DNA from: Myotis daubentonii
Lineage: Eukaryota; Chordata; Mammalia; Chiroptera; Vespertilionidae
Direction: 5' to 3'
Assembly (NCBI RefSeq): GCF_963259705.1
Contig: NC_081844.1
Coordinates: 34,475,341-34,539,340 of the forward strand
DNA length: 64,000 nt
The translations under genes were made by a program, and so were the position numbers. Below, in pieces: positions 22,801 to 33,560 of this stretch (within the stretch, counting starts at the first letter, position 1; every line of letters begins with the position of its first letter). Below the pieces are notes generated by a model. It did no database searches, was not told the DNA's origin, and saw nothing but the letters and a program-made list of their open reading frames with translations.

Positions 22801-23631
22801 TATAGTCATGATGGGAATACGTTCCGAGAAATGCGTTGTTAGGTGATTTCGTCATTGTGTAAACACCGTAGAGTGCACTTACCCAAGTATAGTTGGTAAA
22901 ACCGACTGCACACCCCGGCTGTACGGGATAGCCTATGGCTCCTGGCTACAAGCCTGTGCAGCGTGATACTGTACAAAACATGGAATTAAATCAAGCACAA
23001 GAGAAAATGATGCAACCAAGAGACATGGTAAACATGAGACGTTTGAGGCTGCTGCAGGGGATATGCAGCATAGTTTTTATAAGTAGAAAGAGTACATTCT
23101 GAAATAATGGAAATAGCATAGTAGACACATAAACCTGTGATATAGGCCTTAATTATCATTATCAAGTATTATGTACTGTACATAATTGCATGTGCTATAT
23201 TTTAAAAAAAATATATTTTATTGATTTTTACAGAGAGGAAGGGAGAGGGATAGAGTTAGAAACATCAATGAGAGAGAAACATCGATCAGCCGCCTCCTGC
23301 ACATCTCCTACTGGGGATGTGCCCGCAACCAAGGTACATGCCCTTGACCAGAATCGAACCGGGGACCCTTCAGTCCGCAGGCCGACGCTCTATCCACTGA
23401 GCCAAACCTGTTAGGGCACATGTGCTATACTTTTATATGACTGGCAGAGTAGTAGGTTTGTTTGCACCAGTGCCACCACAAACATGAGGAATGCATTGCA
23501 CTACATGCCATTAAAGCTATGACATCTCTAGGCAATAGAAGTTTTTTTTAGCTCATCGTAATCTTATGGGATCACCGTCATATATGTGGTCTGTCATTGA
23601 CTAAAATATTGTTATGTGGCGCATGACTATA
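22801..23631. mobile_element. Old DNA-transposon-like unit with short inverted ends
   Basis: TATAGTCATG at 22801-22810 mirrors CATGACTATA at 23622-23631. The interior text (AATACGTTCCGAGAAATGCG ... AATCTTATGGGATCACCGTC) is a familiar mammalian-wide repeat whose name I cannot state with certainty. It is inserted in L1 and itself holds a Ves SINE. Confidence 0.55.
23200..23418 (-). repeat. Ves SINE (reversed)
   Basis: Complete copy with target duplication CATGTGCTATA at 23189-23199 and 23419-23429. The B-box complement GAATCGAACCGGGGACCC is intact. It lies inside the DNA element at 22801-23631, making a three-level nest. Confidence 0.95.
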
Positions 23632-23970
23632 GTTGCAGAAATGAGGAGGCAGGTATGACTATAAGGAGACAGAACAGCTCTGTATCTTGTCTGTAGAGTA
23701 CTTACACAATCATATACATGGGACAAGATTGCATAGAACCCCCGCCCCCTCCGCCCCCCACATATCCATAAAAAAATATGCTGAAAATGGAATTAGGTTT
23801 CTTGTCTCACCACAGCATTATACCATTGTCAGTTTCCTGGTTTTGCTATTACACTACAAGATGTCACCATTAGGGGAAGATGGGTCAGGGTACACGAGAC
23901 TCTGTGTGCTATTTTTGCAACTTCCTGTGAGTCTATAATTATTTCAAAATAAAATTAAAAAAAAAATAGC

Positions 23971-24478
23971 CACAGACTAAAATTCCTCTGCTTGATGACA
24001 CTTCTGTGCCCAGGAATTTTTCACCACTCTAATAGTTCTAGGTCCATTTCAGTTGGTGTTTAAATACCCCACGGCTCCCCCTTCACTTCTTAGATGTCTG
24101 CTCACGGTCACATAGGACAGGGGGGTGATACCAGCAATTGATTTCCTCCTAAATCTCCTGTGCCTGCCCTCTTCCTTAACAACTGTCAGCAGCATTGTTT
24201 CCCAACCACCAGCCTGGAAGGAGATTGGCTGTGTTTGTGAGTCACCCTGGACATGCTGTAAGAGCTTGGCTTTCTTCTCTCTCTCCTTCACCAACTCTAG
24301 ACGAGGAAGTAGAAATGGCCTGTACACAGACAAGAGGGAGGAGAAACCTTTGCTGAAGGGGAGATTTTGGTGAAGTGAAGAGACAGAGAGCTAAGAGTGA
24401 GAGCTGTAGCGAGTAGGTGCTCTGGCATAATGGAAAAGGCATCGAGGCACTCTCTGAATTCATTCATTTATTCAAGCA
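23971..24478. other. Intronic sequence, nothing recognised
   Basis: No gene or named repeat. Confidence 0.4.
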
Positions 24479-24830
24479 GGTGTCTTTGTTCAGGCTGCTA
24501 CAGCAGAATCGATACCATAGACTGGGTGTCTTAAACAACAGTTCTGGACCCTGGAAAGTCCAAGATCAAGGCACTGGCAGGTGCGGTGTCTGTTGAGGAC
24601 TCGCTTTCTGGTTCACGGACAGTTTTTTCGTTTTTGTTTTGGTTTGTTTTCTGTGTCCTCACTTGGTGGTGAAAAGGGCAAGGGTTCTCTCCGAGGCATT
24701 AGCCCATTCGTGAGGGCTGCACCCTCCTGACTTAATCACCTGCCAAAGACTTTGCCTCCTAAAGCCATCACCTTTGGGTTAAGACTTCACATGAATTTTG
24801 GGGGGTTACACACATTCCGTCTAGAGCAGC
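24479..24830 (-). repeat. MLT1-type MaLR LTR
   Basis: Complement of MLT1: TGTTCAGGCTGCTACAGCAG, CATAGACTGGGTGTCTTAAA, AGTTCTGGACCCTGGAAAG, 'gtgagggctgcaccctcctgacttaatcacc', 'acatgaattttggggggtt'. Confidence 0.85.
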
Positions 24831-24839
24831 AAGCGTTAT

Positions 24840-25010
24840 CGCGTCTGAATTTAAGCTCTCTTGCTCACCAGCCTTGTGACCTCTGAAAAGTCACTTGATA
24901 TCTTTGAATTTTGGTTTCTTCTCTGTAAATTGGGGTTATTAATCCAACTTTTTGGATTTCTGTGAGGTTGCGTAAGTGTTGAGCACAGTGTCTTAAGCTG
25001 CGCAGGTGTT
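24840..25010 (+). repeat. MIR SINE remnant
   Basis: TCTTGCTCACCAGCCTTGTG, CTGAAAAGTCACTTGATATC, 'cttctctgtaaattggggttattaatcc' and 'tgtgaggttgcgtaagtgttgagcacagtg' give the full MIR order. Confidence 0.8.
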
Positions 25011-25611
25011 CCGTTTTTCACATTTGTTCTCACTGTTCTCCCTCTCTGCTCACCATCTATGCAGATCGCTTATAAGGGGTGGAATCGGGACACCACTGGG
25101 GCAGCCCTGGGCTGTAGACAAAGCTCAGTGTTGTAGGTTCAGGTAAATTAAATGCAGGGGCGTCCGCACAGTTCTGTAGAGCACAGGCCAAATGAAGTTG
25201 GGTCAGAACAATTTCTTTTTGTATTTCTGTTCATTTTTCCTTTCTATTTTTAATTCTCTGTGTTTGGTGTGTTTATTATCGTATCTTCTTGGTGAAATTT
25301 GCCTTGTTAAAATCTCTGCTCCTCAATCACATTTTAAACTCCTTTTCTGCAAATCTAGCTTGTTTGTTAGTTTATGTATCTATATCAACTGTCTTTCATT
25401 TAGTAATTGTCTGGTTTATATTTATGTTTTTACCCCCTATTTTCAACTTTCCTATGTCTTAATGTTTTAGATTTGTTTCTTATAAACTATATGTAGTTGA
25501 ATTTTTTAAAAAAATTGAATCTAAAGGTCTTTGTCCTTTAACTGGAAATTTAAGCTTTAAACCATTTATTAAGATGTCATAGTTAGCACATTTCTATGAT
25601 ATTATTTTATA

Positions 25612-26077
25612 CTAGAGGCCCAGTGCACAAAAATTTGTGCACTCGGGGTGGGGGGTGTCCCTCAGCCCGGCCTTTGCCCTCTCGCAGTCTGGGACCCCTC
25701 AAGGGATGACCACCTGCTGGCTTAGGCCTGCTCCCTGGGGGATTGGGCCTAAGCTGGCAGTCAGACATCCCTCTGGCAGACCAGGAGCCCTAGGGGGATA
25801 TCCACTTGCCAGCAGGGAGCAGGCCTAAGCTGCAGTTGGACATCCTTAGCGCTGCTGAGGAGGCAGAAGAGGCTCCTACCACCACCGCTGTACTGGCAGC
25901 TGTTAGCCTGGCTTGTGGCTGAACAGAACTCCCCCTGTGGGAGCGCACTGACTACCAGGGGGCAGCTCCTGCATTGGGCATCTGCCCCCTGGTGGTCAGT
26001 GTGTGTCATAGTGACCAGTCATTCCCAGTCATTCTGCTGTTAGGGTCAATTTGCATATTACCCTTTTATTATATAGC
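25612..26077 (-). mobile_element. HeliBat-type Helitron, first of a second tandem pair (reversed)
   Basis: On the plus strand it starts CTAGAGGCCC (complement of the 3' GGGCCTCTAG), followed by the hairpin AGTGCACAAA..TTTGTGCACT. It ends AATATGCAAATTG-type sequence in complement (ATTTGCATATTACCCTTTTA). It carries a 20-bp inverted repeat at 25946-25965 / 25982-26001 with one mismatch, each arm having a CTCF-like core (CCAGGGGGCAG). No transposition proteins. Confidence 0.9.
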
Positions 26078-26136
26078 ATAGAGGCCTGGTGCACAGGTGG
26101 GGGCCGTCTGGTTTCCCTGAAGGGTGTCCCAGATCA

Positions 26137-26548
26137 GGGTGGGGGTCCTGCTGGGTTGTCTGGCCAGCCTGGGTGAGGGGCTGATGGCTGTTTGCAACTG
26201 GTCACACCCCCTTCAGGGTGGGGGTCCTGCTGGGGTGCCTGGCCAGCCTGGGTGAGGGGCTGATGGCTTTGTGCAGGCTGGTCAAGCCCCCCCCCCCCCC
26301 CGTGGGGACCCTCACCACATGGAGGTTTGGCCAGCCTGGGTGAGGGGCTGATGGCTGTTTGCAGGCTGGTCAAGCCCCCCCCCCCCCGTGGGGACCCTCA
26401 CCACATGGAGGTTTGGCCAGCCTGGGTGAGGGGCTGATGGCTGTTTTCAGGCTGGCCACACCCCCTTTAGGGTGGGGGGTTCCCACTGGGGAGCCTGGCC
26501 AGTCTGGGTGAAGGGCTGAGGGCCATTTTCAGGCTGATCAAGCCCCCC
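26137..26548. repeat. Five-copy minisatellite inside Helitron
   Basis: The shared core GGCCAGCCTGGGTGAGGGGC recurs at 26162, 26241, 26329 and 26415, and in altered form at 26497: spacings of 79, 88, 86 and 82 bp. Spacing differences come from poly-C runs of different length. The 79-aa reversed frame here is a repeat artefact. Confidence 0.93.
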
Positions 26549-26585
26549 CGCTATGGAAGCTCCCAGCCTCTCCTTTTTTTTTTTT

Positions 26586-26893
26586 TTATATCCTGGGATT
26601 TATTTACTTTCTATAATTGAGACTTTGTAGCCTTGAGTGGAGCTCAGAGCCGGCCATGGCGGGCGGGAAGCTTGGCTTCCTCCATTGCTAGGGGCAACCC
26701 AAGCCTCCTGTTCTCTCCAGCTCTGTGGCCAAAGCCAGCTGAAAGCAGGTATCTGGGGTTTATTTATCTTCTATAATTGAAACTTTGTTGCCATGAGCAG
26801 AGGCTACAGCCGGCTCAGAGCAGGCGGGAAGCTTGGCTTCCTCCATCACTGGGGCAACCAAGCCTCCTGCTTGCCCCAGCTCCGTGGCTGAAT
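26586..26893. repeat. Two-copy ~160-bp tandem repeat inside Helitron
   Basis: Both copies have TTTATTTA(C/T)..TTCTATAATTGA, ACTTTGT.GCC, GGCGGGAAGCTTGGCTTCCT and AAGCCTCCTG. The second copy starts at about 26749. I do not recognise a captured host exon. Confidence 0.85.
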
Positions 26894-27111
26894 TTGCATA
26901 TAGTTGCTCTGATTGGCTGGTGGGCGTGGCTTAAGGCGTAGCAAAGGTATGGTCAATTTGCATGTTTGTCTTTTATTAGTGTAGATTTTTCATGCTTTAC
27001 CCTCATCTTTCTCCCACCTCATTGCCTTTCATTGGGTTGGTTGTGTTTCTTTTATTTCTTCCTTATTCACCCTCTTGATTTAGAACTTACGTTTTATAAT
27101 TCTATTATTAT

Positions 27112-27327
27112 TTTAAAAAATGTATTTGTGTTGATTTCAGAGAGAGGGAGATGGGGAGAGAGACAAAAACATCAATGATGAGAGAGAATCATTGCTTGGC
27201 TATCTCCTGCACACCCCATGGTGGGGATCAAGCCCTCAACTTGGGCATGTGCCCTGACCGGGAATCCAACCATGACCTCCTGGTTCATAGGTTGATGCTC
27301 AACCACTGAGACACATCAGCCAGGCAC
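27112..27327 (-). repeat. tRNA-derived bat SINE (reversed)
   Basis: A-tail complement, GAGAGAGGGAGATGGGGAGA body, then GGGAATCCAACCATGACCTC and ACTGAGACACATCAGCCAGG (head, complement). The target duplication TTCTATTATT(ATT)TT is imperfect. It belongs to the 'tgaaccaggaggtcatggtt' subtype. Confidence 0.85.
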
Positions 27328-27545
27328 AGTTCTATTATTTTAATGGTTCTGCTTATTTTTAACACATTGCTTGAAAATCTCAATTTAGTCAATATCCTCC
27401 TCCTCCTTCCCAAAGTGGAAGGATTTTATGACACTTTGACTCAAATCTTTCTCCCTCCATCTCCTAAGGGATTGTCCACTTCTGTGTTAGTGTTACCAGC
27501 TTTTCAGTACTTCCCTCCCCAGTTTGGCTCTTAGAATTATCTTCG

Positions 27546-27980
27546 ACTTCTCATACCTCTCTCCACCCTAGTTGAAATATATTTATATTTGATTAAATAT
27601 AATTTGAATTTATTTACATTTGATTAACTAAATGTATCATAAATATTTTTATTTTATTAAACTAAATATACTTCAGATATACATTACATAGCCTCAAATC
27701 ATTCTATAAACTCCAGTTCTTGATTTTCTAATCTATGAATGGCATCAACATTGGAGCTTTCTCCAATATTGATTGTCTGTGTGGTTTGTAATTTTGAATT
27801 ATGTGTGTGTATCTGTAAAGGGTGGGGGTTTCCATGGATTTGATTGTGAAAACATCCTCAAGTTTTGCTTTTCCTCTGTTCGAATCACTTGTCACCATTT
27901 CTGGATTTGCTTTTATTTAATTACTGGACTAAAATTTCCACTGCACATATGTAGAATGGCCCAGACTTTCTTTTAAATTT
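27546..27980. other. A/T-rich intronic sequence
   Basis: Repeated short motifs (TTTGATTAA, AAATATA) at 27575-27680. No gene. Confidence 0.4.
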
Positions 27981-27981
27981 A

Positions 27982-28097
27982 CTTTTTTCTTTCTTTCTTC
28001 CTTTCTTTCTTCCTTCCTTCCTTCTTTCCTTCCTTCCTTCCTTCCTTCCTTCCTTCCTTCCTTCCTTCCTTCCTTCCTTCCTTCCTTCCTTCCTTCC

Positions 28098-28141
<44 letters not shown>

Positions 28142-28165
28142 TATTTCTTTCTTTCTTTCTTTCTT
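27982..28165. repeat. (CTTT)n/(CTTC)n microsatellite
   Basis: About 180 bases of interrupted tetranucleotide, CTTT-CTTC-CTTT blocks. The 86-aa reversed frame is its translation. Confidence 0.97.
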
Positions 28166-29360
28166 AACTGGGCCACAGGCAGAGGTCAAGCTTCCTCACC
28201 TCGGTGGCCTGGTGAGCAGTGTGCTATCTATTCTGTGCTCAGCCCCTGACTCACAAGGGTCTGAAGCCGATGACACCATCTGCAAAAATATAACCGGCTC
28301 CCACACCTCATAGCTTTGGCTCCACTCACCGATCTGAATGTGAGTCCCCTCTATTTCTGATACCTGAAACATTTTTCTTTTTACTTGTGTGTGGCTGACA
28401 CTTTTGGGATTCGGTTTATCGGGCATTGCTACGCAGGCGTGGAATGGGCCTGGTCTATGTAAGGCCAATTTCTCACAATGACGGTCACATTCTTACACAG
28501 GTGGAAGCTCACTTTCATTCTTTCAGTCAGCAAATGTCCCAGCACTTAACACCCAAGGAGGGAGACAGACTTGAATGAAGGAGTTTAAGGAGTAAATGTG
28601 AGTGTTAACTCCGGCAAAGCCAGCTAACGGAAAGCACCCATTCTAGGGCATGAATGCTCTAAGAGGGGCCTGACCTGGCCAGCAGTCAGGAAAGGAGACA
28701 CCCAGATGTCAAGGAGGCCAGAGGATAGCCTCAGGGGGCTTTAACTGCAAGGGCGGAGCTCTGGCAGGGCCCTCCTTCTTCTCTCCCTCCCCTTCACTGT
28801 GAAAGATCTGTCTGACTTGGCTGCTAACTTTCTCCCCAATCAGGTAGCAGGAGCCCTGGGTGATTAAACACAACAGGGGTGGGGGTGGATGGCAGGGGCA
28901 GGACTTCCCCTGGCACGATGCCCTAAAATGTTGTGCACTACCCCCAAATAATGCCATTTATGCTGTAAACTAAAAAAAAAAGGGATGTGAAAAACTTGTC
29001 TACAAAACATTGCCCTGGTGTATTTTGACTAGCAGGATGGAGAAGAAAAGTCAGAACTGTGTTTCTTTTGCCCTCTGGGCCTAGAGTTGGGGATTTATTC
29101 TCCTTCTAGATGACAACCAGGAAAAGGGACCCTCGATTATTCTCTAACTAAAACATTTTGGTCATTCAAATAGCCAATGGGGGGATGAAGGGAAGGGTGG
29201 GGAAGAGTCAGTTTCTTAAAGGAAAGAGCCCTGGGCTGGGAGAGCCACGGCCCAGCTCTCCCTCCAGCTTCCTGCTGGGACACGGGTCAGGGGCGCATGG
29301 GAGCCAGGACCCTTCTATGTAAAATGTGGAAGTTACGCTAAGGGAGCTGGAGAGACCTTT
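28166..29360. other. Intronic sequence, nothing recognised
   Basis: No gene or named repeat found by eye. Confidence 0.4.
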
Positions 29361-29363
29361 CTT

Positions 29364-29593
29364 TTTCTTTTTCTTTTTTTAAAAATATATGTTATTGATT
29401 TTTACAGAGAGGAAGGGAGAGGGATAGAGAGTTAGAAACATTGATGAGAGAGAAATATCGATCAGCTGCTTCCTGCACACCCCCTCCTGGGGATGTGCCC
29501 GCAACCAAGGTACATGCCCTTGACTGGAATCGAACCTGGGACCTTTCAGTCCGCAGGCCGACGCTCTATCCACTGAGCCAAACCAGTTAGGGC
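29364..29593 (-). repeat. Ves SINE (reversed)
   Basis: Complete body and head (GGAATCGAACCTGGGACC; GAGCCAAACCAGTTAGGGC). Flanks GGAGAGACCTTTCT and GGAGGGACCCTTCT form an aged target duplication. Confidence 0.93.
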
Positions 29594-31120
29594 GGGAGGG
29601 ACCCTTCTATCTCTGGCATCCAACATAGTCTCCAGGGGAGATGCGGTGCTGCTGAGGCCCCAGCTGCCCTGCCTTTCCGGGGTTCCCAATGAGCAACAGT
29701 CCCCTGGGCCTGTCGATGCTCCGGGCTTTGGAGCAGCCTCCCTGCCCACCTGTCCGCCCCCACTTCCTGTCACTGATAACCCGGATGATCCAACATGTTC
29801 CCTCAGGAATGTTTCTCATCCTCAAATCCATCTGTGCAGTCAGCTCTGCCCAGTTGTGCCAAGAAAATGCGATCTCTGCGTCATGAAGCGAGGAGCTGAG
29901 TGTGCGCCCACTGGGTGTTTATTAACCTGCCTGGGTCAGGTGGTGGGAAGGGAAGGCCCTGGCCTCCCTCTGGAATTTCCTTTTATGGACACAGATCCTG
30001 ACCAGTCTCTGGCAGGCCTGTTCGAAACCAGGTCTGGCCAGAGCCTCCTGTCATTTGCTGACCCAGTTTGTAACCCCAGAGGCAGGGCCCGCAGAGTTGA
30101 AAAGTTTGCCCCGGTGGCACTGCCAGCAGGAGCCTGCACTGCCTAGGGCCGGGTTCTTCCCTCGCCCCTTTCCCCACGGTCCTCTGGGACAACCTGTTCT
30201 CTTCTCTTCACTTCCTGGGCGTGTCTCACCCAGAGGCTCCCTCTCAGCTTGGCAGGTATGTGTCATTTCCTTCTGCTGGGGAGACCCAGACTCTTAGTGT
30301 CCCTGCCCAGGTGTAGGCTGATATAAAGGGATGAAAGGGTTGGCCCTCGAGGCCACGGCATACTAAATCCTGATAAGGGTTTATTGTTTGGGTGAACTGA
30401 TCACCTGCAGGAGACTTTCTGTGTTTTCACTGAGAGATGTTTGGGAAAAGCAGGGGTCTGGGACAGTCTGTTTCATCTTGTTTTCTGCCACCTGCACCCC
30501 TGTCCCCCACCTCACTGCCGTCCACTTTCCCCTCACCTTTCCCCTCCCTACTTCTCTGGGACCCTTTGGCTTTGTGGGAAGCCCCTGGGGAGCATCCTGA
30601 CCCTCCCTAGGGAGGCTAGCGGGGTGATGCAGAGCCTGTGATTGCGCAGGAGGGACCCAGCCTCACAGGTCCATCTCTGGCAGACCTGGTGAGTGCTTCT
30701 CTCTCAGACCAGGAGGAGGGAGTCAGCATGCAGGCACAGAGCCATTCTCCATGTGAAATTTAAAACCACTGCGTGGAAATAAGCTTCCCTGAGTAAGTGT
30801 TGGCATGGTCAAACTGCTCTGCCAGCATTGTCTCACTGCTTTGTGTCAAGAGAGACCTACTGAACCCACGTGGCCAGAGTCGGCTGGGAATTCTTGTGAC
30901 ATTGGTTCCTGAGTCAGGTCTTCCAAGGACAGCAGCCACTCCTGCTCCCCTCATGGTATAGAAAATGGGAAAAAGTGCAGCTATGCCACTGGGCCTGGGG
31001 AAATCCCCCTGCTGGGGTAGGGACCAGGAGAACGGCCAGCGCCTTCTATCGGCCATGGGACTTGTGCGGCCTGGGACCCAGCGCTGAGGGCCTCGTCTTG
31101 CGCTAGTGGGAAGGAGCTTT
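29594..31120. other. GC-rich intronic sequence, nothing recognised as a gene
   Basis: The 166-aa frame at 29646-30146 overlaps the edge of a SINE insertion and reversed frames of similar size. No domain, no signal peptide and no splice support, so not called. Confidence 0.45.
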
Positions 31121-31139
31121 CTGGGAGTATCTATCTGGG

Positions 31140-31510
31140 GAGGCGAAGGATCCGAAGATCGCGAGCCTGTTTGAAGGACTTGAAGCAGTGTAGACTGGAG
31201 AAGCCTGGAGGAGCAGGTGAGCTGTTTTCTAATACCGAAAGGAGGTTAGGGGAAGTGAAATGAGTTCTGCTCTGTGTATGTCCAGAGGGCAGATCTGGGA
31301 GTTTACAGAAAAGTGTAATTGGGTTAAATATAGAAGAAGGCCTTCTTATCATTAGAGGGCTGAGCAACGGAACAGGCTGCTAGAATTTTGGGATAGTGGG
31401 TTCCGTATCACTAGAAGAATTCCAGCAGCAGGTAGCCAGGAGGGACCTCCTGCACCAGCCTGAAGTTTGGACTGCATGATCTCTGACAGTTCTTCCCATT
31501 ATAAGCCTCT
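31140..31510 (+). repeat. CR1/L3-like ancient LINE remnant
   Basis: The run 'gtttgaaggacttgaagcagtgtagactggagaagcc', then AGAGGGCAGATCTGGGA, ACAGGCTGCTAGAATTTTGG, 'agaattccagcagcaggtagccaggagggacc' resembles the 3' part of CR1-class LINEs (L3 in mammals). Strongly diverged. Confidence 0.5.
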
Positions 31511-31945
31511 GTGCCTCTGATTCAGGTCTAGCCCTGCCCTTTCCTCCAACTCTACAAGGTTCTTGGAACCCATCTCTACCTTTCTCATCACAGGCCTCCT
31601 TCCTTGAGCAAGATGGAGATGCTGGTCTGGCCTGTGCCTGAGCCTGGGGTGGGCTGTGTGCCGACTCTTAGCAGAAACCCCAGAAATGTCTGCCACGTGC
31701 AGAGCTGGTGCAGTCACTAAGCATTTCTGTTGCCTGTTTCTGTGAATTCTTACTGGTCATCTCACCCACCCCCAGTCCTGTGGGCCAAGATTATTCTGCC
31801 TTGTGCTGCCGATGAGGAAGTAAGGAAATACTCGGGCCACTGCAGGGCTAAGATTAGACCTGGACTCTGCCCTCCTGTTCCCGATGCTGTTTGTGGAGTG
31901 CCCGTGTGCATGTCCAGGCATCCTGCGTGCAGCCTCGAGTGGAAT
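31511..31945. other. Intronic sequence, nothing recognised
   Basis: No gene or named repeat. Confidence 0.4.
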
Positions 31946-32085
31946 CCCTGTGGCAGCTCTGAAATAGCTGCATTATTGTCCCATTGCACAGAGGAGGAAA
32001 CTGAGGCTCAGAATAGTTGGAACTGTGTCTGGGACACAACTAGTAAGGGACAGGGCTATACTGTTAGCTCCTTCACCAGGAGCTG
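31946..32085 (-). repeat. MIR SINE remnant (reversed)
   Basis: CACAGAGGAGGAAACTGAGG and CACAACTAGTAAGGGACAGG are the complement of the MIR core. Confidence 0.75.
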
Positions 32086-32820
32086 TGAGGGACAACCACG
32101 GGTGTGCAAGGAGGGGACCCATGCAGCTGCAGAACATGCACCCCCAGGGGTCTGGCTGGGGCCATTCAATTCCGTACTCTTAGGTGAATGAGGGCCTGCT
32201 TCATATATCCCAGTTCTGGTGCTAAATGCAACTGGGGGGAAATGTATAAGCTACTATTCCAGCTTACGAGAATCCTGTGGTCCAAAGCAGTGAGCCTAAC
32301 ATATTTACAATAAGCAAGATGTGCCTGATACAGAGCAAGCGTTCATCTTATTGAAGGATGGGAAGCAAAGCTTTGACAGAGATGAAACTGGACGTGGGCT
32401 TTGCAAAAAGTAGCCAGAGATAGGCAGACCTTGGGGTACGGGGGTGGGAGACATTGTGTTCAGTGTCACAGGGACCAAACAGAATTGGGCCCCTGAATTC
32501 TTGAGCTATTATTACGAAAGCATGATCGGCCCTCCCATTTTTTCTACCCACCTATGGATGGCTCCAGGCCCAGACAGAACTTTCCAGCCCAACCTTCTCA
32601 ACCTCTGGCTTGGTGAGTAGCCTGACCGTGGTCCCACGTTCTGTCAAAGGTTGTAGATGACTTGGGCTCCTCCTCCGATTGGCTACCAATTCCTATGGGT
32701 TCTAGAAATCTCCCTTTATCCATGCCTTATTGTTGCCCCCCATTCTGGGTGAGACTGTAATTCTTACCTAAATCAAGGCGTCAGCCACCAGATTGCTGCC
32801 CCAGGGTTTTCCTTGCACAT
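32086..32820. other. Intronic sequence, nothing recognised
   Basis: No gene or named repeat. Confidence 0.4.
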
Positions 32821-32829
32821 CTGTCTTAC

Positions 32830-33195
32830 CCGTGGCGCTTTGACTGAATCCTTACCAAGCCTTCACTTTCCTGCTGTCTTGCCCACATTCATTCTAAGTT
32901 TTGCTGACAACCTTCCACGCCCACCTCCTTTGTTTACAAACTTACCCATCCATGAAGGCCCAGCTTGGAGGCTGCCCTTCACAGTCAGGTGAAGTTAACC
33001 CCTTTCCCTTTGGTTGCCCCCCAGGTATAATTTGATTTGTACCTCTCTGGTAGCACCACACTTAGCCATGGAATTAGTCTGTGGACACGTCTGTCTGCCC
33101 AGCTTGGTTATAAGTTACTGCATCACAGTTTGCTTCCTTTGTATTCTCTCTCCCGTCCGCCCACTTGGTGTGGACTCTGCGATGCTGTGGAGTTG
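32830..33195 (+). repeat. L2 LINE remnant
   Basis: ATCCATGAAGGCCCAGCTTG, 'cagtcaggtgaagttaacccctttccc', TTTGTACCTCTCTGGTAGCA and 'acttggtgtggactctgcg' follow the L2 3' consensus order. Confidence 0.65.
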
Positions 33196-33424
33196 ATTGT
33201 CATCACAGCCTCAGGCTGAGGGAGGGCAGAGGGGGCCCCCCCGGAAAGCGGCCGCACAAGCACAAAACTTAACCTTGGCACAAAGCAGCACGTGCTTTCC
33301 ATGGGAAAAGAAACGATTTAGCAGGAACAGGGACCTGCCGAAGTCCCGGCTGCTTTCCTCCGCACGGGGACAAAGTCCTGTGTGTGTCCTGGAGACATGG
33401 TGCGGTGTCCAGTCAGGAAAGAGA

Positions 33425-33560
33425 AGACAGATCTGCCATTTCCTAGCTCCATGACCTGGGGAAAGTTACTTTAACTGCCCATTGCCTCCGTTTCCCCTGC
33501 TTATCCGAAAGTAGAGCATGCCTATCGAAGCCCTTTGTAAACAGCAATGGTGTAAATGAA
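33425..33560 (+). repeat. MIR SINE remnant
   Basis: TCTGCCATTTCCTAGCTCCA, 'tgacctggggaaagttactttaac', CATTGCCTCCGTTTCCCC and the terminal AAGCCCTTTGTAAACAGC are in MIR order. Confidence 0.82.

Larger units (their letters stand above)
21926..23970 (+). repeat. Old L1 LINE (ORF2 end and 3' UTR), broken by nested insertions
   Basis: Pieces in sense order: 21940-22085 (TTGGCAACATGTACTAAGAG ... ATTATCTATAATAGCAAA), 22573-22800 (ACTGGAAACAACCTAGGTAT ... GATTCCATTCTTAAAGAGAC) and 23632-23970 (ATGTCACCATTAGGGGAAGA ... AATTATTTCAAAATAAAATT, A-tail). Between them lie an unidentified insertion (22086-22572) and a DNA-transposon-like unit (22801-23631). No intact frame. Confidence 0.8.
26079..26985 (-). 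mobile_element. HeliBat-type Helitron with internal tandem repeats (reversed)
   Basis: The 3' end is on the left (TAGAGGCCTGGTGCACAGG; the terminal CTAG has become CTAT). The 5' end is on the right (GTCAATTTGCATGTTTGTCTTTTATTAGTG). The interior holds five ~80-bp repeats (26137-26548) and two ~160-bp repeats (26586-26893). It directly abuts the preceding Helitron in the same orientation. No Rep/helicase. Confidence 0.82.
25200..27545 (-). repeat. Old L1 LINE (reversed), split by two Helitrons and a SINE
   Basis: The plus strand at 25200-25611 (TTCTTATAAACTATATGTAG, TTTGTCCTTTAACTGGAAAT) is the complement of L1 ORF2. It continues at 26986-27111 and 27328-27545. A/T-rich throughout with no coding frame left. 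Helitrons (25612-26985) and a Ves-type SINE (27112-27327) sit in it. Confidence 0.65.

Noticed and set aside
25612..26985. CRISPR-like or phage-like repeat array
   Set aside because: The spaced repeats are an internal minisatellite of a Helitron in a mammalian genome, with no spacers of regular unique sequence and no cas genes.
27929..28189. Lysine/glutamate-rich 86-aa frame (-)
   Set aside because: Translation of the (CTTT)n/(CTTC)n microsatellite.
29646..30146. 166-aa open frame (+)
   Set aside because: Starts beside a Ves SINE insertion; no family resemblance; competing frames on the other strand.
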